Below are positions 30,445 through 36,370 of a stretch of 36,370 nucleotides of DNA, piece by piece. Each line of letters begins with the position of its first letter. Position 1 is the stretch's first letter. Below the pieces are notes generated by a model. It was not told where the DNA came from. It was given only the letters and a program-made list of their open reading frames with translations, and did no database searches. The position numbers and the translations under genes were made by a program. Source of the DNA: Burkholderiales bacterium (GTDB lineage Bacteria > Pseudomonadota > Gammaproteobacteria > Burkholderiales > SG8-39); the NCBI GenBank assembly GCA_023383795.1, contig JAHDYJ010000011.1, positions 35,620 to 71,989 of the forward strand, given 5' to 3'.

Positions 30445-31191
30445 GTGCAGCGCTCCGCCGCCCGCGACTATGCACTCGCCGCCGCGCTCGTCGCGGCCGG
30501 GACCGGGCTCGCCATGCTGTGCGTCTACGTCGGCACCGGGCTGCTCGACGGCTTCGGCGATCGCGACCTGTCGCGCCTCGGCAGCCGCCTCCGGCGCTAC
30601 GCGCCGATCGCGCTGGCGGGAGCGCTCGTCGCCGGCGTCCTCCTGCACGGCTATCACGCGCGCCTGCTCGCGCGTCCGGCCCCCGCATGGACCGTGCTCG
30701 TCTCGATCCAGCGCGCCTTCGCGCACTTCCCGGCGTTCGGCATGCTCGCGCTGCTCGGCTTCGTCCTGGCGTTCGTCTGGGGGCCGCTGCTCTGGATCGC
30801 CGCACTCCTGCGCCTGCGCCCGCGGGGCGTCCCGGTCGGCGAGGCGCCGAGCCTGCAGGCGCTGCTCGTCATCGGCGTGGGCGTGCCGATCTGGTTCCTG
30901 ACCTTTCCCTTCGACGCGGCGGGTGCCGAAGGCGAGAGCGATTTCCCCAAGCCGTCGCCGGTCCTGCTGCAAGGCCAGATGCTGTGGCTGCTGCCGTGGC
31001 TGCTCGCCGCGGTCGCGCTGCTCAGCGGCGCCGAGTCCGGGGACACGGGCGAACGCGTCGCCCCGGGCTGGCTCGCGCTCGCTGCGAGCTACTGGATCGG
31101 CGACTATCTCGTCGTCGCGCTGCAGACCGCGCCGGCGCTGCGCGCGCGCTGGATGGCCGAGCGCTGGCGGGAGGTGGCGGGCGACGCTTGA
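30445..31191 (+). CDS. Polytopic membrane protein of unknown function
   Basis: 248 residues from a GTG. About six hydrophobic segments (8-30, 50-70, 90-118, 133-152, 170-190, 200-220). Distinctive stretches are LLQGQMLWLLPWLLAAVALLSG and WLALAASYWIGDYLVVALQTAPALR. It contains no cysteine or histidine pattern that suggests an enzyme. I do not recognise the family. It stands 133 bases after the Gcr gene in the same direction. Confidence 0.78.
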   Translation: MQRSAARDYALAAALVAAGTGLAMLCVYVGTGLLDGFGDRDLSRLGSRLRRYAPIALAGALVAGVLLHGYHARLLARPAPAWTVLVSIQRAFAHFPAFGMLALLGFVLAFVWGPLLWIAALLRLRPRGVPVGEAPSLQALLVIGVGVPIWFLTFPFDAAGAEGESDFPKPSPVLLQGQMLWLLPWLLAAVALLSGAESGDTGERVAPGWLALAASYWIGDYLVVALQTAPALRARWMAERWREVAGDA

Positions 31192-31538
31192 TCGCGAGCG
31201 CGCGCACGGCGGCCGGTCGCTCGCACGGCGCCGACGCGATGGTGCCGGGATCCGGCGGGCCGCGGCCAGGGCGTCGCGCGCTGGTGTCGGTGTTCGCCAA
31301 CACGCCAACCCGCTGAGTTGCAACCCGTTCGGCATACGGCGGCGGCGAGCCGTTGGTGGACGCCAACAACGCACGGGTCGAACGGCCCGTGCGACCGCTG
31401 CCTGCAGGCTGATTCCGGGACGATTTTTCCCGCTGGCGCGGATGTTGCTCGAAGCGCACCGCGCGCGGAGAGCGGATGCGAGGATCCCGGCGCTTCGCCG
31501 CCCGCGCGCGATCATCGGACGAGCGGAGAGAAGTTACG
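31192..31538 (+). other. 347-base non-coding region upstream of narK
   Basis: No supportable gene. It holds a seven-base-stem hairpin (GCACGGG at 31371-31377 with CCCGTGC at 31386-31392), a CGGGA/TCCCG pair near 31411-31430, and TTG-N8-CAA at 31353-31366 as a poor FNR-like candidate. Nitrate-transport genes usually have FNR and NarL control here, but I see no convincing consensus site. Confidence 0.5.
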
Positions 31539-32966
31539 ATGGATACCACGACGGTTGCGCACCGCGACACGCCCGGGCGTCCGGCCCGGCGAGTCGGGAT
31601 TTCTCATCGCGGGAGCATCATGAACGAGGCGTCGGACGTCACTCCGGGGCGGCGCGCGCGCGCATTGTGGCTGAGCACCGTAGCCATGGCCGTGTGCTTC
31701 GCGGTCTGGGTCATCTTCTCGATCATCGGCGTCGAGCTGCAGCGCGAGCTCGACCTGTCGGAGACTGCCTTCGGCGTCCTCGTGGCCACGCCGATCCTGA
31801 CCGGCTCGATCAGCCGGATCATGCTCGGCATCTGGTCCGAGCTCTACGGCGGGCGACGGGTCTACACCGTGCTGATGCTGGTGGTCGCCGCATGCGCGTT
31901 CGTGCTGCCGTACGCGAACTCGTACCCGATCCTGCTCGCGATCGGGCTCGGCCTGGGGCTCGCCGGCGGCTCGTTCGCCGTCGGCGTGGTCTACGTCACC
32001 TGCTGGTATCCGAAAGAGCGCCATGGCACCGCGCTCGGCCTCTTCGGGATGGGCAACGCGGGCGCCTCGCTCACGAGCTTCGGCGCGCCGCTCCTGCTCG
32101 CCGTGATGGACTGGCGGCAGGCGGCCACGGTCTACGGCGCGGCGATGCTCGCCATGGCGCTCGTGTTCTGGTTCACCTCGCAGGAGGACCCGGTGACCCG
32201 CGCTCGGCGCGCCTCCGGCGCCACGGTGCCGTCGGTGGCCGAGCGGCTCGCGCCGCTGCGCAACCTGCAGGTGTGGCGCTTCTCGATCTATTACTTCCTC
32301 GTGTTCGGGGGCTTCATCGCGCTCACCTCGTGGCTGCCGCGCTACTACGTCGGCGCGCACGACCTCGACATCCGCACCGCCGGCATGCTGACGGCGAGCT
32401 TCGCGTTCCCGGCCGCCGTCTTCCGCGCGGTCGGCGGAGCGCTCGCCGACCGCTACGGCGCCCGCACCATGATGTACATCGCCTTCTCGGTGTCGCTCGT
32501 CTGCCTGTTTCTGCTGTCCTATCCGGATACCCACTACGTAGTCGAGGGGATCCGCGGACCGATCGAGTTCACCATCGCTCCGGGCGTGGGCCAGCGCATG
32601 GCGGTGCTGTTCGTCCTCGGCTTCGTCATGGCGCTCGGCATGGCCGCGGTGTTCAAGCACATCCCCACCTACTACCCGAGCCACGTCGGCAGCGTCGGCG
32701 GCGTGGTGGGGATGATCGGCGGCCTCGGCGGGTTCTTCCTGCCGATCGCCTTCGGTCTGATGAACGACCTGATCGGCGTGTGGACGAGCTGCTTCATGCT
32801 GCTGTTCGCGGTCGCCGGCACCAACCTGCTGTGGATGCACTTCGCGATCCGCCGCATGGAGCGCCGCCATTTCCCGCAGATCGGCACCGAGACCGACCTG
32901 CCGGAGATCATGGACGCCGCCGAGGCCGATCGCGCCGCCGCCGCCGCGCAATCGGGCCGGGGTTGA
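31539..32966 (+). CDS. narK: NarK-type nitrate/nitrite MFS transporter
   Basis: 475 residues from ATG 31539, with GGAGAG at 31525-31530. A second in-frame ATG at 31620 with GGGAG is closer to the usual NarK start and would give 448 residues. Twelve membrane helices. The nitrate-signature glycine-rich segments are present: GLGLGLAGGSFAVGVVYVTCWYP and FGMGNAGASLTSFGAPLL near helix 5, and SVGGVVGMIGGLGGFFLPIAFG in the second half. It faces downstream into narG with an 79-base gap. NarK imports nitrate and exports nitrite for the cytoplasmic-facing NarGHI. Confidence 0.93.
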   Translation: MDTTTVAHRDTPGRPARRVGISHRGSIMNEASDVTPGRRARALWLSTVAMAVCFAVWVIFSIIGVELQRELDLSETAFGVLVATPILTGSISRIMLGIWSELYGGRRVYTVLMLVVAACAFVLPYANSYPILLAIGLGLGLAGGSFAVGVVYVTCWYPKERHGTALGLFGMGNAGASLTSFGAPLLLAVMDWRQAATVYGAAMLAMALVFWFTSQEDPVTRARRASGATVPSVAERLAPLRNLQVWRFSIYYFLVFGGFIALTSWLPRYYVGAHDLDIRTAGMLTASFAFPAAVFRAVGGALADRYGARTMMYIAFSVSLVCLFLLSYPDTHYVVEGIRGPIEFTIAPGVGQRMAVLFVLGFVMALGMAAVFKHIPTYYPSHVGSVGGVVGMIGGLGGFFLPIAFGLMNDLIGVWTSCFMLLFAVAGTNLLWMHFAIRRMERRHFPQIGTETDLPEIMDAAEADRAAAAAQSGRG

Positions 32967-33045
32967 TCGTGGCGCGGCACGCGCGCCACAATGCGCACGA
33001 TGCGCGTCGGCGTCGCGCCGGCGCGCAACCCTCCCGGAGCCCGCG

Positions 33046-36000
33046 ATGAGCCACTTTCTCGACCGCCTGACGTTCTTCACCCGGACCCGCGAGCCGTTCG
33101 CCGCCGGCCACGGCGAGGTGCGCGGCGAGGACCGCGCCTGGGAGGAGGGCTACCGCCTGCGCTGGCAGCACGACAAGATCGTGCGCTCGACGCACGGCGT
33201 GAACTGCACCGGCTCGTGCAGCTGGAAGATCTACGTCAAGGGCGGGGTGGTCACCTGGGAGACCCAGCAGACCGACTACCCGCGCACGCGTCCCGACATG
33301 CCGAACCACGAGCCGCGCGGCTGCTCGCGCGGCGCCTCCTACAGCTGGTACCTCTACAGCGCGAACCGCCTGAAGTACCCGATGGTGCGCGCGCGGCTGG
33401 TGCGCCTGTGGCGCGAGGCGCGGAAGACCCTCGCGCCGGTCGAGGCGTGGGCTTCCATCGTCGAGGATCCCGAGAAGGCGCGCGCGTACAAGTCGATCCG
33501 CGGCCGCGGCGGGTTCGTGCGCGCGAGCTGGGACGAGGTGACCGACATCATCGCCGCGGCGAACGTGTACACGATCCGGAAGTACGGGCCCGACCGGGTG
33601 CTCGGCTTCTCGCCGATCCCGGCGATGTCGATGGTCTCGTACGCCGCCGGCTCGCGCTACCTGTCGCTGATCGGCGGCGTGTGCATGAGCTTCTACGACT
33701 GGTACTGCGACCTGCCGCCCTCGAGCCCGCAGGTGTGGGGCGAGCAGACCGACGTGCCCGAGTCGGCCGATTGGTACAACGCGACTTACCTCGTCGCCTG
33801 GGGCTCGAACGTGCCGCAGACGCGCACCCCCGACGCGCACTTCTTCGTCGAGGCGCGCTACAACGGCACCAAGACGGTCGCGGTCACGCCCGACTACTCG
33901 GAGGTGGCGAAGCTCTCCGACCTGTGGCTGCACCCGAAGCAGGGCACCGACGCGGCGCTCGGGATGGCGATGGGCCACGTGATCCTGCGCGAGTTCCACC
34001 TCGACCGCCGGATCGAGTGGTTCGACGACTACTGCCGGCGCTACACCGACCTGCCGCTGCTCGTGCGGCTCGCCGAGCGCGGCGGGCGCTACGTGGCCGA
34101 GCGCTTCGTGCGCGCCGCGGATTTCATCGACCGGCTCGGCCAGGTGAACAATCCGGAGTGGAAGACCGTCGCCGTCGACGAGGCGAGCGGCGGGGCGGTG
34201 TGCCCGCAGGGCTCGATCGGCTTCCGCTGGGGCCAGCAGGTCGGCGGCGACCTCGGCAAGTGGAACCTCGAGCAGAAGGACGGCGCCACCGGTGCCGAGG
34301 TGAAGCTCGCGCTCACGCTGCTCGGCCGGCACGACGCGGCCGTGCCGGTTGCGGTCCCCTATTTCGGCGGCGTCGCGCACGAGCGCTTCCGCGCGAACGA
34401 CCAGGGCGGCGACGTGCTCGTGCGCAACGTCCCGGCGCGCCGGCTCGCGACCGCCGACGGCGAGGTGCTGGTCGCCACCGTCTTCGACCTCCTGTGCGCG
34501 AACTACGGGCTCGACCGCGGCCTCGGCGACGGCGCGAGGTCCTACGACGACGACGTGCCGTACACGCCGAAGTGGCAGGAGACGATCACCGGCGTCCCGG
34601 CGGCGCAGGCGATCGCGGTCGCGCGCGAGTTCGCCGAGAACGCGGCGAAGACCCGCGGCCGCTCGATGGTGATCATCGGCGCGGCGATGAACCACTGGTA
34701 CCACCAGGACATGAACTACCGCGCCGTCATCAACATGCTGCTCCTGTGCGGCTGCGTCGGCGTCTCCGGCGGCGGCTGGGCGCACTACGTCGGGCAGGAG
34801 AAGCTCAGGCCGCAGACCGGGTGGACCGCGCTCGCGTTCGCGCTCGACTGGACACGCCCGCCGCGGCAGATGAACTCGACCTCGTTCTTCTACGCGCACA
34901 CCGACCAGTGGCGCTACGAGAAGCTGCGCGTGGGCGAGATCCTGTCGCCGCTCGCCGACCCGCGCGCCTACAGCGGCAGCTTCATCGACTTCAACGTGCG
35001 CGCCGAGCGCATGGGCTGGCTGCCGAGCGCGCCGCAGCTCGCCGCGAATCCGCTGGAGGTGGCGAAGGCGGCGGCCGCCGCCGGCGTGGAGGCGAAGGAT
35101 TACGTGGCGAAGGGGCTCAAGGAAGGCTCGCTCCGGCTCGCGTGCGAGGACCCGGACCACCCGGTGAACTTCCCGCGCAACCTCTTCGTCTGGCGCTCGA
35201 ACGTGCTCGGCTCCTCGGGGAAGGGTCACGAGTACTTCCTGCGCCATCTGATGGGTGCGCAGCACGGGCTGCAGGGCGGCGACCTCGGCGAGCAGGGCGG
35301 CGAGAAGCCCGAGGAGGTGGCGTGGCGCGACCCGGCGCCCGAGGGCAAGCTCGACCTCCTCACCACGCTCGACTTCCGCATGTCGACGACCTGCCTGTAC
35401 TCGGACATCGTGCTGCCGACCGCGACCTGGTACGAGAAGAACGACCTCAACACCTCCGACATGCACCCGTTCATCCACCCGCTGTCGGCGGCGGTCGACG
35501 CGCTGTGGGAGACCAAGAGCGACTGGGAGATCTACAAGGCGATCGCGCGCAAGTTCTCCGCGCTCGCGCCCGGCCATCTCGGCGTCGAGAAGGACGTGGT
35601 ACTGGTGCCGCTCATGCACGACACGCCGGCCGAGCTCGGCCAGCCGCTCGAGGTGCGCGACTGGAAGAAGGGCGAGTGCGACCTCGTCCCCGGAAAGACC
35701 GCGCCGCAGGTGGTGGCGGTCGAGCGCGACTACCCGAACGTGTACAAGCGCTTCACCGCGCTCGGCCCGCTGATGAAGACGCTCGGTAACGGCGGCAAGG
35801 GCATCGCCTGGAACACCGAGCACGAGGTCGAGGGCCTCGGCCGGCTGAACTACGTGGTGACCGAGGACGGGCCGACCAAGGGGCTGCCGCGCATCGAGAC
35901 CGACATCGACGCGGCCGAGGTGATCCTGCACCTCGCGCCGGAGACCAACGGCGAGGTCGCCGTCAAGGCGTGGGAGGCCCTCTCGAAGGCGACCGGGCGC

Positions 36001-36370
36001 GAGCACCGGCACCTCGCCGAGACGCGCGAGGACGAGAAGATCCGCTTCCGCGACGTGCAGGCGCAGCCGCGCAAGATCATCAGCTCGCCGACCTGGTCGG
36101 GCATCGAGAGCGAGTCGGTGAGCTACAACGCCGGCTACACCAACGTGCACGAGCTCATTCCCTGGCGCACGCTCACCGGGCGCCAGCAGTTCTACCAGGA
36201 CCACCCGTGGATGCGCGACTTCGGCGAGGCGCTGTGCGTCTACCGCCCGCCGGTGGACACCCGCACCGTGGCGCCGCTCCTCGGCGAGCGCGGCAACGGC
36301 AATCCGGAGGTGGTGCTGAACTTCATCACGCCGCACCAGAAGTGGGGCATCCACTCGACCTACACCGACA
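33046..36370 (+). CDS. narG: NarG, nitrate reductase catalytic subunit (partial, runs off window)
   Basis: 1108 codons are present of about 1230; the 3' end and narHJI lie beyond the window. The N-terminal MSHFLDRLTFF is the remnant Tat-like leader used by NarG. The FS0 [4Fe-4S] ligands H50, C54, C58 and C93 are all present (HGVNCTGSCSWKIYV and RGCSRGASYSWYLYS), as is the Mo ligand Asp222 (YWYCDLPPSSP-type segment). It reduces nitrate with quinol electrons at the cytoplasmic face of the membrane. CGGAGC precedes the ATG. Confidence 0.97.
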   Translation, partial: MSHFLDRLTFFTRTREPFAAGHGEVRGEDRAWEEGYRLRWQHDKIVRSTHGVNCTGSCSWKIYVKGGVVTWETQQTDYPRTRPDMPNHEPRGCSRGASYSWYLYSANRLKYPMVRARLVRLWREARKTLAPVEAWASIVEDPEKARAYKSIRGRGGFVRASWDEVTDIIAAANVYTIRKYGPDRVLGFSPIPAMSMVSYAAGSRYLSLIGGVCMSFYDWYCDLPPSSPQVWGEQTDVPESADWYNATYLVAWGSNVPQTRTPDAHFFVEARYNGTKTVAVTPDYSEVAKLSDLWLHPKQGTDAALGMAMGHVILREFHLDRRIEWFDDYCRRYTDLPLLVRLAERGGRYVAERFVRAADFIDRLGQVNNPEWKTVAVDEASGGAVCPQGSIGFRWGQQVGGDLGKWNLEQKDGATGAEVKLALTLLGRHDAAVPVAVPYFGGVAHERFRANDQGGDVLVRNVPARRLATADGEVLVATVFDLLCANYGLDRGLGDGARSYDDDVPYTPKWQETITGVPAAQAIAVAREFAENAAKTRGRSMVIIGAAMNHWYHQDMNYRAVINMLLLCGCVGVSGGGWAHYVGQEKLRPQTGWTALAFALDWTRPPRQMNSTSFFYAHTDQWRYEKLRVGEILSPLADPRAYSGSFIDFNVRAERMGWLPSAPQLAANPLEVAKAAAAAGVEAKDYVAKGLKEGSLRLACEDPDHPVNFPRNLFVWRSNVLGSSGKGHEYFLRHLMGAQHGLQGGDLGEQGGEKPEEVAWRDPAPEGKLDLLTTLDFRMSTTCLYSDIVLPTATWYEKNDLNTSDMHPFIHPLSAAVDALWETKSDWEIYKAIARKFSALAPGHLGVEKDVVLVPLMHDTPAELGQPLEVRDWKKGECDLVPGKTAPQVVAVERDYPNVYKRFTALGPLMKTLGNGGKGIAWNTEHEVEGLGRLNYVVTEDGPTKGLPRIETDIDAAEVILHLAPETNGEVAVKAWEALSKATGREHRHLAETREDEKIRFRDVQAQPRKIISSPTWSGIESESVSYNAGYTNVHELIPWRTLTGRQQFYQDHPWMRDFGEALCVYRPPVDTRTVAPLLGERGNGNPEVVLNFITPHQKWGIHSTYTD

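Noticed and set aside
31353..31366. TTG-N8-CAA as an FNR site for narK
   Set aside because: Only the outer triplets match and both half-sites lack the A/T positions of the consensus. It is about 190 bases before the first narK ATG.
32908..36354. A very long open frame (over 1100 codons) antisense to narG
   Set aside because: narG on the plus strand has all family motifs. The antisense frame is open only because GC-rich third positions remove stop codons, and its translation is low-complexity His/Arg/Ala/Val sequence.
1..36370. tRNA, rRNA, CRISPR arrays, insertion sequences and riboswitches
   Set aside because: No cloverleaf, repeat-spacer pattern, transposase motif or known riboswitch core was seen on either strand; covariance-model searches would be needed to be certain.

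Overview
This is a very GC-rich window (roughly 70% by eye) densely packed with genes, often joined by ATGA overlaps. It most likely comes from a denitrifying or facultatively anaerobic betaproteobacterium. The signs are a NarK/NarG nitrate-respiration locus at the right edge, a COG4389 'Gcr' membrane protein typical of that class, an FNR/Dnr-type box, and many c-type cytochrome and thiol-redox genes. The species cannot be named from sequence reading alone. No tRNA, rRNA, IS element or CRISPR array was seen.

Layout. (1) 172-6060: electron-transfer and cytochrome c maturation genes. These are a small membrane protein, an orphan Rieske protein, a CcmG/DsbE-like thioredoxin, CcdA, two tandem paralogous small cytochromes c, a second TlpA-like thioredoxin, a membrane-anchored cytochrome c, and a secreted haem protein with an ethylbenzene-dehydrogenase-type domain preceded by an FNR-like box. 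(2) 6120-10691: copper handling on the minus strand, in two operons. One is a DUF4396 protein plus CueR behind a textbook CueR operator. The other is a second MerR regulator, CopA ATPase and CopZ-like chaperone with its own MerR-type promoter and a strong terminator. (3) 10774-14017: a TauD/TfdA oxygenase, DUF2237, a cysteine desulfurase and a methyltransferase.

(4) 14028-20872: the most interesting region. An ECF sigma factor and a zinc-binding anti-sigma factor, whose Cys/His spacing matches redox-sensing RsrA, sit in the middle. Five sites with the pattern GGAAC(C/T)-N16-CGTC, each with exactly 16 bases between the boxes, lie upstream of the sigma gene itself, a DUF2917 gene, an ArsM-like methyltransferase/DsrE pair, a leaderless TlpA-like/DsbD-alpha-like pair, and a Bcr/CflA-type exporter. 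This looks like a self-contained thiol-stress regulon. A second ArsM-like methyltransferase follows the anti-sigma gene.

(5) 20942-25196: an ArsR-rhodanese fusion regulator facing, across a perfect inverted repeat, an operon of a sterol-desaturase-like hydroxylase, a TVP38-rhodanese fusion, a DsrE protein and an MFS transporter. This is probably a sulfane-sulfur response unit. (6) 25224-28196: an exported-looking methyltransferase, a LigA/LigB-type extradiol dioxygenase, 3-hydroxyanthranilate dioxygenase and a RidA-family protein (aromatic or aminoaromatic ring cleavage). (7) 28302-31191: a Gcr membrane protein and an unknown membrane protein. (8) 31192-36370: narK and the first ~1108 codons of narG, cut by the window end.

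Two themes run through the window: anaerobic or nitrate respiration, and cysteine/sulfur/copper chemistry (two rhodanese domains, two DsrE proteins, one desulfurase, three TlpA-like proteins, two copper operons).
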